The notes under the pieces are model-generated. The model ran no database searches. It was given only the letters and a program-made list of their open reading frames with translations, and was not told the origin of the DNA. This document shows, in pieces, positions 1 through 11,813 of a stretch of 64,000 nt of DNA. The position numbers were made by a program, and so were the translations under genes. The stretch is from positions 372,001-436,000 of the forward strand of contig NZ_QLTK01000001.1 in the NCBI RefSeq assembly GCF_003269035.1, in the 5' to 3' direction. The DNA comes from Paraburkholderia bryophila. GTDB lineage: Bacteria > Pseudomonadota > Gammaproteobacteria > Burkholderiales > Burkholderiaceae. The stretch's first letter is position 1. Each line of letters begins with the position of its first letter.

Positions 1-100
1 GACGGCTCGCGAGGCCGTCGAGCAGCGACGCCGCGAGCAGGTCGCCGGACGGTTCGCCGGCCACCATCGCGACGCGCAGCGGATTGGGTTGCAATGCCAT
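1..100 (-). CDS. lpxB: Lipid-A-disaccharide synthase LpxB (N-terminal fragment, cut by the window edge)
   Basis: Only the first 33 codons are inside the window. The start reads [20 protein letters not shown], and the AGEPSGD motif is the typical LpxB N-terminal nucleotide-sugar-binding loop. LpxB joins UDP-diacylglucosamine and lipid X to make the lipid A disaccharide at the inner membrane. Its start lies only 3 bp after the lpxA stop, so it is the next gene of the same minus-strand operon. The truncation is due to the window boundary, not a lesion. Confidence 0.93.
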   Translation of the reverse strand, partial: MALQPNPLRVAMVAGEPSGDLLAASLLDGLASR

Positions 101-103
101 CGC

Positions 104-892
104 TTAGCGGATGATGCCGCGTTGCGACAGTTCGATGAACGCGAGTAGCGTCTGCACCGGTTCGTCGCCGTCGCCACCCGCGGAGGCCAATTCGCGCAAC
201 TGCACCTTCGCTTCTTCCAGCGACAGGCCATTCTTGTAAAGCAGGCGATAGGCCGAGCGCAGCGCCGAAATCGCGTCGGGCGAGAAGCCGCGGCGGCGCA
301 GCCCTTCGACGTTGATGCCGTGCGGCTCCGCCTTGTTGCCGGCCGCGATCACGAACGGCGGAATGTCCTGCACCAGCGCCGACGCACCGCCCAGCATGGA
401 GTGCGCGCCGATGCGCACGAACTGATGCACGCCCGACATGCCGCCGACGATAGCGTGGTCGCCGATCGTCACGTGACCGGCCATCTGCGCGTTGCTCGAC
501 AGAATGACGTTATTGCCGACGTGGCAGTCGTGCCCGATATGCACGTACGCCATGATCCAGTTGTCGTCGCCGAGCGTGGTGACGCCCGCGTCCTGCACCG
601 TGCCGGTGTGGATCGTGGTGAATTCGCGGATCGTGTTGCGGTTGCCGATTACGAGCCGGGTCGGCTCGTCTTTGTACTTCATGTCCTGCGGTCGGCCGCC
701 GACCGATGCGTAGTGGCCGATCCGGTTGTCTTCGCCGAGCGTGGTGTGACCTTCGATCACGCTATGCGAGCCGACCGTACTCCGCGCGCCGATCGTGACA
801 TGTGCGCCGATCACGGCATACGGTCCGATTTCGACGGACTCGTCGACTTGTGCGCCCGGTTCGACGATCGCAGTGGGATGAATCCTGCTCAT
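104..892 (-). CDS. lpxA: UDP-N-acetylglucosamine acyltransferase LpxA
   Basis: Catalyses the first step of lipid A synthesis, 3-O-acylation of UDP-GlcNAc from a hydroxyacyl-ACP, in the cytoplasm. The 262-aa protein matches the usual LpxA length. It has many left-handed beta-helix hexapeptide repeats ([LIV]-G-x(4)) over about residues 1-190, the GHDCHVGN segment at 120-127 that carries the catalytic histidine, and an alpha-helical C-terminus. The start at 892 ([14 protein letters not shown]) is chosen because the open frame upstream is not LpxA-like and alignment with the family begins here. It sits between fabZ and lpxB, as expected for the lpxD-fabZ-lpxA-lpxB block. Confidence 0.97.
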   Translation of the reverse strand: MSRIHPTAIVEPGAQVDESVEIGPYAVIGAHVTIGARSTVGSHSVIEGHTTLGEDNRIGHYASVGGRPQDMKYKDEPTRLVIGNRNTIREFTTIHTGTVQDAGVTTLGDDNWIMAYVHIGHDCHVGNNVILSSNAQMAGHVTIGDHAIVGGMSGVHQFVRIGAHSMLGGASALVQDIPPFVIAAGNKAEPHGINVEGLRRRGFSPDAISALRSAYRLLYKNGLSLEEAKVQLRELASAGGDGDEPVQTLLAFIELSQRGIIR

Positions 893-984
893 GCGTCCTC
901 GCTTCTGATTCTGTTGCGTTGTCTGATGGGCCCGGGCGATGCCGGCCGCGCCGGCGTCGAGCCACAGGCTGACCGGACGCTGAC

Positions 985-1449
985 TTAAGCGTCCTTGTCC
1001 GTGTGCCGCACCGCGCACATCAGGTCGGCTTCCGCCGCCACGACGCCATCCACTTCGGCGCGCGCCTTGAACTTCCAGATGCCGCGCATATGACGTTCGA
1101 ACGTGCAGTTCAGGATCAACTGGTCGCCCGGCTCCACCACGCGCTTGAAGCGCGCATTGTCGATACCGACGAACAGGTACAGCGTGTTCGTCGGATCGCT
1201 CGGCTCTTCCGAGAACGTCAGCAGCGCGGCGGTTTGCGCGAGCGCCTCGAGGATCAGCACGCCGGGCATGACCGGACGGGTCGGGAAATGCCCCTGGAAG
1301 TACGGCTCGTTGATCGACACGTTCTTCAACGCTTTGATGCGCTTGTGCGGCTCGAGTTCGAGCACCCGGTCGACCAGCAGTATCGGGTAGCGATGTGGCA
1401 GCAGCGTGAGAATCTTATGAATGTCGAGATTGATTTTTTCGGTGCTCAT
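985..1449 (-). CDS. fabZ: 3-hydroxyacyl-ACP dehydratase FabZ
   Basis: Dehydrates beta-hydroxyacyl-ACP in the type II fatty acid synthesis elongation cycle and competes with LpxA for hydroxyacyl-ACP. The 154-aa hot-dog-fold protein has the family active-site segment [19 protein letters not shown], with the predicted catalytic pair His54 and Glu68. The start at 1449 ([14 protein letters not shown]) is taken because the preceding 36 codons of open frame are low in family character. It lies between lpxD and lpxA, the classical arrangement that couples phospholipid and lipid A supply. Confidence 0.97.
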   Translation of the reverse strand: MSTEKINLDIHKILTLLPHRYPILLVDRVLELEPHKRIKALKNVSINEPYFQGHFPTRPVMPGVLILEALAQTAALLTFSEEPSDPTNTLYLFVGIDNARFKRVVEPGDQLILNCTFERHMRGIWKFKARAEVDGVVAAEADLMCAVRHTDKDA

Positions 1450-1644
1450 GGTGTTTCTGCTCACGCATTGACTGCGCGATGATGACTGCGAATGCTGGTG
1501 CAGGTGGGTTGGTAACGCGTGCTGCCGGCGCTCGCCCTGACCCGGCGGCCGTGCCACCCGGTCACGGCAACCGACGTTGCTTCTGATGCTAGCCCGCCAT
1601 TTTACGCGGTGCCGGCAAGCCGTCCGGCGAATTACTTCGCGAAC

Positions 1645-2793
1645 TCAGGCTTGCTCGTCTGCGGAATTGCTTGCTGCCGGGTTATCCGTTGCGTTCGACG
1701 AGTTCGACGATGTGCTTGACGTGGCAGCCGTCGGCTTGTCCGCCGCCGCGTTTTCGAGCGCCTTGATACGATCGCGCAGTTTGCCGATATTGCGCAGCAA
1801 CGCCGCGCTCTTGTTCCAGTCGGCGTGATTCACGGCCGGGAACGCGCTGGTGTACATCCCGGGCTTCGACAAGGACTTCGATACACCGGACTGCGCCGTA
1901 ACGATCACGTAGTCGGCGAGCGTCACATGGCCGGCAATGCCGACCGCGCCGCCGATCATGCAATGACGGCCAATCGTGGTGCTGCCCGCAATGCCCGCAC
2001 AACCGGCGATCACCGTGTACGCCCCGACCTTGCAGTTATGGCCGATCTGCACGAGGTTATCGATCTTCACGCACTCTTCGATGATCGTGTCGGCCATCGC
2101 GCCACGGTCGATCGTGGTGTTCGCACCGATCTCGACGTCGTTCGCGATCGACACGCCGCCGACCTGCGGAATCTTCACCCAGCTACCGGTGCGCGCATCG
2201 CCTTCGCCGACGAAATCCGACGCGAAGCCGAAACCGTCCGAACCGATCACCGCGCCAGCATGCACGATCACGCGCTCGCCGAGCTTGCAGCCGTGGTACA
2301 CCACCACGTTCGGGTACAGATGCGAAGCGGCGCCGATCCGCGTGCCGCGACCGATCACCACATTGGCGCCGAGCCGCACGTTCTCGCCGATCACCGCGCC
2401 GGCTTCCACCGTGACGTGCGGGCCGATCACCGCGCTCGCGGCAATCTGCGCGGACGGGTCGATCGTGGCGCTCGGATGCACGCCCGGCGCAACCTTGGGC
2501 GCCGCGAGGTCGATGAAGGTCTGCGCGACGCGCGCAAAGTAAGCGTACGGATTCGGCGTGACGATGAAGTTACGGCTTTCGCTGGGAGCCAGCCTGGCGA
2601 GATCGGCGGCATTGATCAACACCGCGCCTGCGCGGGTCGTTTCGACCTGCGACAGGTACTTCGGATTGGCGAGGAACGCCAGTTGGTCCGGACCTGCCTG
2701 GTCGAGCGGCGCAAGGCTACCGACGCGCTGCGAACCGTTTCCGACTACTTCACCGCCGAACCGTTGGACGATGTCCTCAAGCGTAAATGCCAT
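1645..2793 (-). CDS. lpxD: UDP-3-O-acylglucosamine N-acyltransferase LpxD
   Basis: Third step of the lipid A pathway: N-acylation of UDP-3-O-acyl-glucosamine using hydroxyacyl-ACP. Residues 1-100 form the LpxD-type uridine-binding N-terminal domain. About 103-330 is a long left-handed beta-helix of hexapeptide repeats, including the IGHNC segment with the predicted catalytic His252. At 382 aa it is longer than typical LpxD (about 340) because of a low-complexity Ser/Ala/Thr/Asn tail from about residue 345. That tail is probably disordered and not catalytic. It lies downstream of skp in the bamA-skp-lpxD-fabZ-lpxA operon. Confidence 0.97.
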   Translation of the reverse strand: MAFTLEDIVQRFGGEVVGNGSQRVGSLAPLDQAGPDQLAFLANPKYLSQVETTRAGAVLINAADLARLAPSESRNFIVTPNPYAYFARVAQTFIDLAAPKVAPGVHPSATIDPSAQIAASAVIGPHVTVEAGAVIGENVRLGANVVIGRGTRIGAASHLYPNVVVYHGCKLGERVIVHAGAVIGSDGFGFASDFVGEGDARTGSWVKIPQVGGVSIANDVEIGANTTIDRGAMADTIIEECVKIDNLVQIGHNCKVGAYTVIAGCAGIAGSTTIGRHCMIGGAVGIAGHVTLADYVIVTAQSGVSKSLSKPGMYTSAFPAVNHADWNKSAALLRNIGKLRDRIKALENAAADKPTAATSSTSSNSSNATDNPAASNSADEQA

Positions 2794-2917
2794 GCCTATC
2801 CAGTCTCCTGCAGTTCAGTCCAACTTGTCAGTTCTACGTCTTCACTGCCACCGGACAATGACCGTGGGCGGCGTAGGAGCCACCCACTCGCGAGCCAACG
2901 CCCGGCGCTTGCGCCGT

Positions 2918-3445
2918 TCAGTTACCCGACGCGGCCAGTGCCTTGAGCACCTGGTCCGTGATATCGATACGCGGGCTCACATACACCGCTTCCTGAACGA
3001 TCAGGTCGTAGTGCTGCTGTTCGGCGATCTGCTTGATCACCTTGTTCGCGCGGTCCAGCACCGCCGCCAGTTCTTCGTTACGGCGCTGGTTCAGATCTTC
3101 GCGAAACTCGCGCTGCTTGCGCTGGAAGTCCGTGTCCAGTTGCGACAGATCGCGCTGCTTCTGCGCGCGATCTGCCACCGACATCGACGCACCGTTCTTG
3201 TCGAGCGAATCGGACAGGGTCTTCAGCTTCTGCGCCATGTCCGCGAGATCCTTGTCGCGCTTGGCGAACTCGGCTTCGAGCTTGACCTGCGCGGCCTTCG
3301 CGGCAGCGGACTCCCGCAGGATCCGGTCGGAATTCACCGCGGCGATCCGGGCTTCCTGCGCGTGCGCTACCCCGACACCCAAGGTCATTGCCAGCGCCAG
3401 CGCGCATGCCACACGTTTCGAAAACATACCGGTTAGCAAAGTCAT
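2918..3445 (-). CDS. skp: Periplasmic chaperone Skp/OmpH
   Basis: A periplasmic holdase that carries unfolded outer-membrane proteins to the BAM complex. The 175-aa product starts MTLLTGMFSKRVACALALAM, a signal peptide likely cleaved after AHA. A charged, Lys/Gln/Arg-rich helical region (about residues 55-130) follows, matching the coiled-coil tentacles of Skp. The start at 3445 is preceded by a purine-rich GAGAGG. An alternative ATG at 3427 (MFSKRV) is also possible and would give a shorter signal peptide. It lies directly downstream of bamA, its functional partner. Confidence 0.93.
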   Translation of the reverse strand: MTLLTGMFSKRVACALALAMTLGVGVAHAQEARIAAVNSDRILRESAAAKAAQVKLEAEFAKRDKDLADMAQKLKTLSDSLDKNGASMSVADRAQKQRDLSQLDTDFQRKQREFREDLNQRRNEELAAVLDRANKVIKQIAEQQHYDLIVQEAVYVSPRIDITDQVLKALAASGN

Positions 3446-3543
3446 CCTCTCGATTCTGTAATTAGGCCAGCCGCCCACCGCCGGGGTCGGCCGCTGCCGA
3501 TAGTTCGCAGCGGCGACGCCCGGAGTGCGATCGCGCCGCCCGA

Positions 3544-5856
3544 TCAGAATGCCGTCCCGATCTGGAACTGGAATTTCTGATACTGGTCGCCAGTGTGCTT
3601 CACGAGCGGGAAGCCCAAGCTGAGCTTGAGCGGTCCGATCGGCGAAATCCACGCGAGACCGACACCGTAGCCGTAACGCAGACCATTCGCGCCAGTCGAA
3701 TTGGCCGCAGCGCTCGCGTCGGCCCAGACGTTACCCGCATCGAGGAACGTGAAGACCCGCAGCGTGCGGTCGTAGCCCGTGCCCGGCAGCGGGAACGTCA
3801 ACTCGATATTGCCGACCAGCAGCTTCGAGCCGCCGATCGGGTCGCCCGTGGTCTTGTCGCGCGGACCCAGCGAGCTCGGCTCGAAGCCCCGCACCGAACC
3901 GATACCGCCGGCGTAGTAGTTCTTGAAAATCGGGTATGGCTTGCCGCCCAGGCCGTTACCGTAACCGCCCTGGAAGTTGAAGCCCAGCACGAAGCCGCGC
4001 GCAAACGAATAATAGTACTGCGCGTTGATGTCGGCCTTGTAGTACTGGGTGCCACCGATCGGCGTGCCGTACTCGGCGTTGGCCTGCGTGAAGTAACCGC
4101 GGCTCGGTACGAGCGCGCTGTCACGCGCGTCGCGCGACCAGCCCACCGTGATCGGCACGTTGTTCGAGACGCGACCGAAGTCCTTCACGTACTGGATGTA
4201 CGAAGCCGGCGTGTTCGCGTCGATGTCCAGCTGGTTCTGCTCGAGACCGGCACCGAAGTAGACCGTGTCCACTTCCGAGAACGGGATACCGAATTTCAGG
4301 TCGCCGCCCACGGTGACGATCTTGAAGCTCGAGTCCGTCGAGTAGTACAGCGGCTGGTACGTACGGTAGTAGACGTCGGTAATCCGCTTGATGCCGTCGA
4401 CCGTGAAGTACGGGTCGACCTGCGTAACCGTCAGCGTACGGTAGGTCTTCGCGGTATTCACGTTCACCGAGAGGCTCGTGCCCGAACCGAACACGTTGTC
4501 TTGCGACACGCCTGCCGAGAGCACCACCTTGTCGGTCGACGAGAAACCCGCGCCCAGCGTGATCGCGCCAGTCGGCTTTTCGGCCACCTTGACGTCGACG
4601 TCGACCTGGTCGGGCGTGCCTTCGACCGGCACCGTGGTGACGTCCACGTCCGTGAAGTAGCCGAGACGGTTGATCCGGTCCTTCGACAGCGCGAGGCGGT
4701 TCGAGTCGAACCACGAGCTTTCGAGCTGGCGCATTTCGCGGCGCACCACTTCGTCGCGCGTGCGCGTGTTGCCGACCACGTTGATGCGGCGCACGTAGAC
4801 GCGGCGACTCGGGTCTACTTGCAGCGTCAGGTCGACCTTGTGGTTGGCCTGGTCGATCTGCGGCTGCGCGTTGACGGTTGCGAACGCATAGCCGTATTCG
4901 CCGAGCTTGTCGACGATCGCCTTGGTGGTGGCTTGCAGCTTTTCAGCCGAGAAGCGGTCGCCCGGCTTGATCTTGATCAGCTTGGCCAGCTCCGGCTCGC
5001 GGTCGAGCAGGTTGCCGGCGAGCTTGATGCTCGAAATCGTGTACGGCTCGCCTTCGTGCAGCGTGACCGTCAGATACATGTCCTTCTTGTCCGGCGAGAT
5101 CGACACCTGGGTGGAGTCGATGCTGAACTCGAGGTAACCGCGATTCAGATAATACGAGCGGACGTTTTCGAGGTCGCCGGTGAGCTTGTCTTTCGCGTAC
5201 AGATCGTTCTTCGTGTACCACGAGAACCAGTTCGGCGTGGACAGCTGCATTTCGTCGCGCAGCGTACCGGTGCTGAACGCCTTGTTGCCGATGAAGTTGA
5301 TCTGGCGGATCTTCGCGCTCGGACCTTCGGCCACCGAGAACAGCACCGCGACGCGGTTGCGGTCGATCGGGGTGATCGTGGTGGTCACTTCGGCCGCGTA
5401 GTAGCCGCGCGTCAGGTACTGACGCTTCAACTCCTGCTCGGCCTTGTCGACAAGCGCCTTGTCGTAGTAACGACCCTGCGACAAACCGACCGCGCGCAAC
5501 GCCTTGGTCAGGTTGTCCTTGTCGAATTCATGGATGCCGGAGAAGTCGATCGTGCCGATGGCCGGACGCTCCAGCACCTGCACGATGACGACATTGCCTT
5601 CGGTCGCGATCTTGACGTCGTTGAAGAAGCCCGTGGCATACAGTGCGCGAATGGCTTCCGATGCCTTGTCGTCGCTGAAGGTGTCGCCCTGCTTGATCGG
5701 CAGGTAGGCGAACACGGTACCAGGTTCGACGCGTTGCAATCCCTCGATCCGGATGTCTTGCACCACGAAGGGCGTCGTTGCGTGAGCAACCAGCCCATGC
5801 GCGGCGAACGCCGCGGCTATAACCGTCTTTGGAACAAAGCGATGAGGTTTAAACAA
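3544..5856 (-). CDS. bamA: Outer membrane protein assembly factor BamA
   Basis: The central subunit of the beta-barrel assembly machinery in the outer membrane. The 770-aa protein has a signal peptide (about 1-26, ending VAHA), five POTRA domains over about 30-425, and a C-terminal 16-strand Omp85 barrel. The barrel contains the conserved lid-lock motif VRGF (in GSVRGFEPSS) and ends in a terminal Phe, the barrel-insertion signal. Length and layout match the family. It lies between rseP and skp, the usual envelope gene order. The long open frame on the opposite strand is a GC-driven shadow. Confidence 0.98.
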   Translation of the reverse strand: MFKPHRFVPKTVIAAAFAAHGLVAHATTPFVVQDIRIEGLQRVEPGTVFAYLPIKQGDTFSDDKASEAIRALYATGFFNDVKIATEGNVVIVQVLERPAIGTIDFSGIHEFDKDNLTKALRAVGLSQGRYYDKALVDKAEQELKRQYLTRGYYAAEVTTTITPIDRNRVAVLFSVAEGPSAKIRQINFIGNKAFSTGTLRDEMQLSTPNWFSWYTKNDLYAKDKLTGDLENVRSYYLNRGYLEFSIDSTQVSISPDKKDMYLTVTLHEGEPYTISSIKLAGNLLDREPELAKLIKIKPGDRFSAEKLQATTKAIVDKLGEYGYAFATVNAQPQIDQANHKVDLTLQVDPSRRVYVRRINVVGNTRTRDEVVRREMRQLESSWFDSNRLALSKDRINRLGYFTDVDVTTVPVEGTPDQVDVDVKVAEKPTGAITLGAGFSSTDKVVLSAGVSQDNVFGSGTSLSVNVNTAKTYRTLTVTQVDPYFTVDGIKRITDVYYRTYQPLYYSTDSSFKIVTVGGDLKFGIPFSEVDTVYFGAGLEQNQLDIDANTPASYIQYVKDFGRVSNNVPITVGWSRDARDSALVPSRGYFTQANAEYGTPIGGTQYYKADINAQYYYSFARGFVLGFNFQGGYGNGLGGKPYPIFKNYYAGGIGSVRGFEPSSLGPRDKTTGDPIGGSKLLVGNIELTFPLPGTGYDRTLRVFTFLDAGNVWADASAAANSTGANGLRYGYGVGLAWISPIGPLKLSLGFPLVKHTGDQYQKFQFQIGTAF

Positions 5857-5923
5857 CGTGCTTCCCCAGTGTGTATAGCTGCATCAGGTCAGACGGTCGC
5901 CATCGTGAACGCCGCCGGACACT

Positions 5924-7336
5924 TTAAAAATGGATTAAGCGAGCCAGATCGTTGAACAGCGCGATCGCCGACAATGCGACGATGCAGGCGAGACCCGCCC
6001 TCTGAAAAACGAGTTGCCAGCGATCGGAGACAACTTTGCCGGTTACAGCTTCAACCAAATAATATAACAGATGACCCCCGTCCAATACCGGAATTGGTAA
6101 CAGGTTCAGTACACCAAGGCTAATACTGACAAGGGCCAGGAACGACAGGAATGCAGAAGGACCTAGACGTGCGCTCTTTCCTGCGTAATCGGCGATCGTG
6201 ACGGGGCCGGAAAGATTTTTCAGCGAAGCCTCGCCGACGATCATCCGGCCGAACATTCGCACCGAGTACACCGCGAGATCCCACGTACGACGCGCACCCA
6301 GTTGCAGGCTTTCGACGGGCCCATAGCGCACGTCGATGGACGGCACCTGAGTCGCCAGTTCCGCGCCGATGCGGCCGACCTGCTGGCCGGTGGCGTCGTC
6401 GCGCTGCGACTGCGGCACGAGGCTGATGTCTTCGAGCTTGCCCGCAGCCTGTCCCGCTGGACCCGCCTGGCCCGCTGGCGCGCCGCGCTCCACCTGCAGC
6501 GTGACCGGCTTGCCGGCGTGAGATTTTACATAAGCGATGAAGGCCGTGGCGTTATCGGTCGGAATACCGTCGACCGCGCGCAGGCGATCGCCCGCGGCAA
6601 GCCCTGCCTTTTGCGCGGCGCTGCCCGGCTGCACGCCCGCCACGGTCAGCTTGCCCCCGCCCGGCTCGAAGCCGAGGCGCGACATGAAATCGTCGTCGAC
6701 GTCTTTCTCGGTGAGACCGCGCAGATCGAGCTGGAAATCGGACGTGCCGTGCGCGTCTTTCGCGCTCAGCACCACGCGCTGGTGATCGAACGCCGCACCG
6801 AGCAGCTTCCAGCGCAGATCGGACCACGAACGCACCCGCTCGGATTCGCCGGCATTTCCGGTGCGCACCGCGACGATGGTTTCGCCGCCGTCGAAGCCGG
6901 CCAAAGCGGCCGGCGTGTTCGGTGCGGGTGCCGCGACCACCGCCGCCGGCTCCGTCACGCCGGTGGCGAACACCAGCGCGAACAACACGATCGCCAGCAG
7001 GAAGTTAGCGATCGGGCCGGCCGCGACGATCGCGAAACGACGCCATACCGACTTCCGGTTGAACGCCTGCGGCAGCAGGTCGGCGGGAATCGGCGCGGCG
7101 CCGGTTTCGCGCTCGTCGAGCATCTTTACGTAGCCGCCGAGCGGCAACGCGGCAATGGTCCACTCGGTGCCCGTTTTCGGACTCACCCACTGGAACAGCG
7201 GCTTGCCGAAGCCGATCGAAAAGCGCAGCACCTTGACGCCGCACCAACGTGCCACGCTGTAATGCCCGTACTCGTGAACGACCACGAGTACGCCAATCGC
7301 GACCGCGAAGGCGAGCAGTTCGATCAGCAGGTTCAT
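5924..7336 (-). CDS. rseP: Site-2 intramembrane metalloprotease RseP
   Basis: A membrane zinc protease that cleaves anti-sigma factor RseA-type substrates during the envelope stress response and removes remnant signal peptides. The 470-aa protein has the zinc motif HEYGH at residues 21-25 in the first membrane segment and PDZ domains in the middle (about 120-310). The third zinc ligand motif NLLPIPVLDGGHL, with Asp near 419, is followed by a last membrane helix. The start at 7336 (MNLLIELLAF) is chosen because it puts HExxH in the standard position. A Gly/Pro/Ala-rich stretch (AGQAGPAGQAAG) interrupts the second PDZ region. It is separated from dxr by 7 bp. Confidence 0.96.
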   Translation of the reverse strand: MNLLIELLAFAVAIGVLVVVHEYGHYSVARWCGVKVLRFSIGFGKPLFQWVSPKTGTEWTIAALPLGGYVKMLDERETGAAPIPADLLPQAFNRKSVWRRFAIVAAGPIANFLLAIVLFALVFATGVTEPAAVVAAPAPNTPAALAGFDGGETIVAVRTGNAGESERVRSWSDLRWKLLGAAFDHQRVVLSAKDAHGTSDFQLDLRGLTEKDVDDDFMSRLGFEPGGGKLTVAGVQPGSAAQKAGLAAGDRLRAVDGIPTDNATAFIAYVKSHAGKPVTLQVERGAPAGQAGPAGQAAGKLEDISLVPQSQRDDATGQQVGRIGAELATQVPSIDVRYGPVESLQLGARRTWDLAVYSVRMFGRMIVGEASLKNLSGPVTIADYAGKSARLGPSAFLSFLALVSISLGVLNLLPIPVLDGGHLLYYLVEAVTGKVVSDRWQLVFQRAGLACIVALSAIALFNDLARLIHF

Positions 7337-7343
7337 AGGCGCC

Positions 7344-8549
7344 TCACTGGACGGCGCGTTCCGTGCGACGGGCGTTGTCGGGCAAACGCGCGATGAATTC
7401 GGCGGCGGCGCGACGCGCGGCGGCATCCGCTTCGATCACGTCGTCGAGCGCATGGGCGCTGCCGTTGGGTAACGCGTTCAGCACCGAGTCGACCACCTGG
7501 GCAATCGCCATGAAACCGATCTGGCGCTGCAGAAAGGCTTCCACGGCGACTTCGTTCGCGGCGTTCAGCGCGGCGCTGGCCAGACCGCCCTCGGCGAGCG
7601 CCTTCATGGCAAGCGCGAGGCACGGAAAGCGCGCGTAATCCGGTTTTTCGAACGCCAGCGACGCGACCTGCAACAGGTCGAGTTGCGCCACGCCCGAATC
7701 GATACGATCGGGAAACGCCAGCGCGTGGGCGATCGGCGTACGCATATCCGGATTGCCGAGTTGCGCGAGTACCGAGCCGTCAGCGTACGAGACCATCGAA
7801 TGAATCACGCTCTGCGGATGAATCAGCACTTCGATGCGCTCGCCCGGCAAGCCGAACAGCCAGTGGGCTTCGATCACCTCGAGGCCCTTGTTCATCATAG
7901 TGGCGGAGTCGACCGAGATCTTGCGGCCCATCACCCAGTTCGGATGCTTGCAGGCTTCGTCGGGCGTGACGTCGACGAGCGTGGCCGGTTCGCGGGTACG
8001 GAACGGGCCGCCCGACGCGGTCAGGATGATTTTGGACACGCCGCCGTGCTGCGCGGCTTCGCGCGGCAGACATTGGAAAATCGCGTTATGTTCGCTGTCC
8101 ACCGGCAGCAGCACGGCGCCGTTATCACGCACGGCGTCCATGAAGATCGCGCCGGACATGACCAGCGCTTCCTTGTTGGCGAGCAGGATGCGTTTGCCGG
8201 CGCGCGCCGCGGCGAGCGTCGGCGCAAGGCCGGCCGCACCGACGATAGCCGCGACCACGGTGTCGCAAGCGTCGCTCTTCGACACGTCGACGAGCGCCTG
8301 CGGTCCATACGCGACCTCGGTCTTGCTGCCTGCCTCGCGCAGCTTCGCCGCGACCCGTGCGGCCGTCTCAACGTCGCCGACTACCGCGACCTGCGGCGCA
8401 AAGCGCAAGCATTGCTCGACGAGCTTGTCGCCGTTGCGATGCGCGGTAAGCGCGTAGATCGAAAAGCGCTCGGGATGACGCGCGACCACGTCGAGCGTGC
8501 TGTCTCCAATCGAGCCCGTGGAACCGAGCAATGTCAGACGTTTTTGCAT
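7344..8549 (-). CDS. dxr: 1-deoxy-D-xylulose 5-phosphate reductoisomerase
   Basis: Second step of the MEP isoprenoid pathway (DXP to MEP, NADPH-dependent, cytoplasmic). It feeds undecaprenyl phosphate synthesis by the nearby uppS product. The 401-aa protein has the N-terminal NADPH motif [12 protein letters not shown], the conserved NKEALVMSG segment and the metal/substrate-binding region [11 protein letters not shown]. Length matches the family. The start at 8549 ([12 protein letters not shown]) aligns with known DXR starts; an upstream ATG would add 11 unrelated residues. It lies between cdsA and rseP. Confidence 0.97.
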   Translation of the reverse strand: MQKRLTLLGSTGSIGDSTLDVVARHPERFSIYALTAHRNGDKLVEQCLRFAPQVAVVGDVETAARVAAKLREAGSKTEVAYGPQALVDVSKSDACDTVVAAIVGAAGLAPTLAAARAGKRILLANKEALVMSGAIFMDAVRDNGAVLLPVDSEHNAIFQCLPREAAQHGGVSKIILTASGGPFRTREPATLVDVTPDEACKHPNWVMGRKISVDSATMMNKGLEVIEAHWLFGLPGERIEVLIHPQSVIHSMVSYADGSVLAQLGNPDMRTPIAHALAFPDRIDSGVAQLDLLQVASLAFEKPDYARFPCLALAMKALAEGGLASAALNAANEVAVEAFLQRQIGFMAIAQVVDSVLNALPNGSAHALDDVIEADAAARRAAAEFIARLPDNARRTERAVQ

Positions 8550-8559
8550 ATCTCTTTCT

Positions 8560-9381
8560 CTAGCCGAGCAGCAGCATGGCAAGCGGCAGCACCGGCAATA
8601 AGGCGTCGATGCGATCGAGCACGCCGCCGTGCCCCGGCAACAGGCCGCTTGAATCCTTGACGCCGGCCTGGCGTTTCATCATCGATTCGAACAGGTCGCC
8701 CACCACGCTGAATGCCACCAGCAAGGTCAGTGCGAGCAGCGTGCGCACGGCGCCCCATTGCGCCAGCAGCGAAGAATACAGGGTCGGCTCGAACGCATGC
8801 AAAAAGACCGCCGCCGCCGCGACGAGCATCACGACCAGCCAGCCGCCGATCGCGCCCTCCCAAGTCTTACCCGGGCTGATAGCAGGTGCCAGCTTGTGTT
8901 TGCCGAACGCTTTTCCAGAGAAGTATGCGCCGATATCGGCCAGCCACACCAGGAGCAGCAGCGACAGCACGAACGGCACGCCCTGCATGCGTGCAGCGAC
9001 GAGAGCATGCCAGCACGCGACGAATACCACAATGCCGGCAAGAAACAGAAAGTTACGCCACACGCCTTGGGCGAGCGTGGGTTTGCGCAGCAGCACGAAC
9101 GGACCGGCGACCACCCAGAAGATCGCCGCCGCCTTGAAGAGCGAACGGGCCTGTTCGACGCCCGTGCCGAGTCGCGTGCTGGCGACCAACGCCATCGCAG
9201 CGACCAGCGCGTAAACGATCGGACCGGCGCCGCCCAGCTTCAGCAGGCGCGCCCACTCCCACGCGGCGAACACGACGACGAAAGCGATCAGCGCGCCGAA
9301 CGCGCCCACCGGCGCGAACAACGTGACCGGCAGGAACACCGCCAGCAGGATGATCGCCGTGATGACACGGGTTTTTAGCAT
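8560..9381 (-). CDS. cdsA: Phosphatidate cytidylyltransferase CdsA
   Basis: Makes CDP-diacylglycerol from phosphatidate and CTP at the inner membrane, the branch point for all phospholipids. The 273-aa product is almost entirely hydrophobic, with about eight membrane segments. The CDP-DAG synthase signature is near the C-terminus ([14 protein letters not shown] followed by [10 protein letters not shown]). The start at 9381 ([16 protein letters not shown]) overlaps the end of uppS by 7 bp, which suggests translational coupling. Confidence 0.96.
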   Translation of the reverse strand: MLKTRVITAIILLAVFLPVTLFAPVGAFGALIAFVVVFAAWEWARLLKLGGAGPIVYALVAAMALVASTRLGTGVEQARSLFKAAAIFWVVAGPFVLLRKPTLAQGVWRNFLFLAGIVVFVACWHALVAARMQGVPFVLSLLLLVWLADIGAYFSGKAFGKHKLAPAISPGKTWEGAIGGWLVVMLVAAAAVFLHAFEPTLYSSLLAQWGAVRTLLALTLLVAFSVVGDLFESMMKRQAGVKDSSGLLPGHGGVLDRIDALLPVLPLAMLLLG

Positions 9382-10157
9382 GGAAGCGAATCGACGTTTT
9401 GCGATTGCGGCTCGAGTTGAGCACTGGTGCGCCCGAAACGGCGCTCGCGCTCCGCGTACGAAGCGATGGCGTGGCCGAGCGCGTCGGCGTCGAAATCCGG
9501 CCAGAACGTGTCGGTGAAGTAGAACTCGGTGTACGCGAGCTGCCACAGCAGGAAATTGCTGACGCGGCGCTCGCCGCCGGTGCGGATGAAGAGATCCGGT
9601 TCCGGCGCGTAAGCCATGGACAGGTGCTCGGCGAACGAATCTTCGTTGACCTCGACCGCCTTGCCCGCCAGCGCCGATTGCTCGGCGAGCTTGCGGGTGG
9701 CCTGCATGATGTCCCAGCGGCCGCCGTAATTGGCGGCAATCGTCAATGTCAGACGGGTGTTGCGCGCGGTCTTGCTTTCCGCGCGCTTGATCAGGTCGCG
9801 GATGCGCGTATCGAAGCGGGACAGATCGCCGACCACCCGCAAACGGATGCCGTTCGCGTGCAGCTTGCCGATTTCCCGCTCCAGCGCGGTGACGAACAGA
9901 CGCATCAGGAACGACACTTCGTCGTTCGGGCGACGCCAGTTTTCCGAGCTGAACGCGAACAGCGTCAGATATTCGACGCCCTGACGCGCGCAGGCCTCGA
10001 CGGCCGCGCGCACGGCGTCGACGCCGCGCGTATGGCCCGCCACGCGCGGCAGACGCCGCTGGGTGGCCCAACGGCCGTTGCCGTCCATGATGATCGCGAT
10101 ATGTCGCGGCACCGCGGCGACATCAGGCACGCGCACGGTTGAGCTGGTATAGGTCAT
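9375..10157 (-). CDS. uppS: Undecaprenyl diphosphate synthase (cis-prenyltransferase)
   Basis: Condenses isopentenyl-PP onto farnesyl-PP to give the C55 lipid carrier used for peptidoglycan and O-antigen. The 260-aa protein has the family motif [12 protein letters not shown] with catalytic Asp25, and the later conserved segment [20 protein letters not shown]. Length is normal (about 250). It lies between frr and cdsA, with its 3' end overlapping cdsA by 7 bp. Confidence 0.97.
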   Translation of the reverse strand: MTYTSSTVRVPDVAAVPRHIAIIMDGNGRWATQRRLPRVAGHTRGVDAVRAAVEACARQGVEYLTLFAFSSENWRRPNDEVSFLMRLFVTALEREIGKLHANGIRLRVVGDLSRFDTRIRDLIKRAESKTARNTRLTLTIAANYGGRWDIMQATRKLAEQSALAGKAVEVNEDSFAEHLSMAYAPEPDLFIRTGGERRVSNFLLWQLAYTEFYFTDTFWPDFDADALGHAIASYAERERRFGRTSAQLEPQSQNVDSLPC

Positions 10158-10220
10158 GGCCGTCGGGACAATAACTGCAAATAAAGAAGTGGAAACCGTG
10201 AAAGTGCTGAGCCCGAAGGC

Positions 10221-10781
10221 TTACACCGTCATGATCTCGGCTTCTTTCGTCACGACGATCTTGTCGATTTCGGTGACGAACCTGTCCGTCAGCTTCTGAA
10301 CGTCGTCACCCGCGCGACGCTCGTCGTCTTCCGAAATTTCCTTGTCTTTCACGAGCTTCTTCAATTGCTCGTTGGCGTCGCGGCGCAGATTGCGCACGGC
10401 AACCTTGGCCGTTTCCGCTTCGCTCTTGACCACCTTGGTCAGTTCGCGGCGGCGTTCTTCGGTCAGCGCGGGCATCGGTACGCGGATCACGTCGCCCTGG
10501 GTGGCCGGGTTCAGACCGAGGTCCGACTCACGAATCGCTTTTTCGACGACCTGCACCATCTTCTTTTCCCACGGCTGCACGCCGATCGTGCGCGCGTCGA
10601 TCAGCGTCAGGTTCGCGACCTGCGAGATCGGCACCGGCGAACCATAGTAATCGCACTGGATATGATCGAGCAGGCCCGTGTGAGCACGGCCCGTGCGAAT
10701 CTTCGACAGGTCGTTCTTGAACGCGTCGATGGAGCGCTGCATTTTTTGTTCAGCGCCCTTCCTGATATCAGCCACAGACAT
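10221..10781 (-). CDS. frr: Ribosome recycling factor
   Basis: Splits the post-termination ribosome together with EF-G. The 186-aa product is the standard RRF length. Landmarks are [20 protein letters not shown], the [13 protein letters not shown] segment and the C-terminal helical region ending in KEAEIMTV. It follows pyrH in the translation/nucleotide part of the operon, with a 98-bp spacer. Confidence 0.97.
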   Translation of the reverse strand: MSVADIRKGAEQKMQRSIDAFKNDLSKIRTGRAHTGLLDHIQCDYYGSPVPISQVANLTLIDARTIGVQPWEKKMVQVVEKAIRESDLGLNPATQGDVIRVPMPALTEERRRELTKVVKSEAETAKVAVRNLRRDANEQLKKLVKDKEISEDDERRAGDDVQKLTDRFVTEIDKIVVTKEAEIMTV

Positions 10782-10879
10782 TTTTAAACCTCCGAACCTT
10801 CAAAACGGTGCGAGCCGGCCGGCGCGCGCGAGGCGGCGACCTGGGCTCGCGTTAAAGCCCACGTTATGTGAACGAGAGT

Positions 10880-11791
<912 letters not shown>

Positions 11792-11813
11792 CTAACTGAG
11801 ACTTAAGACACGC

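Noticed and set aside
1825..2946. 373-codon open frame opposite lpxD
   Set aside because: Same GC-driven antisense effect; low-complexity Arg/His composition, no family features.
3595..5955. 786-codon open frame on the strand opposite bamA
   Set aside because: It is an antisense shadow: it matches the third-position GC pattern of bamA and has Arg/Val/His-rich non-protein-like composition. BamA is certain on the other strand.
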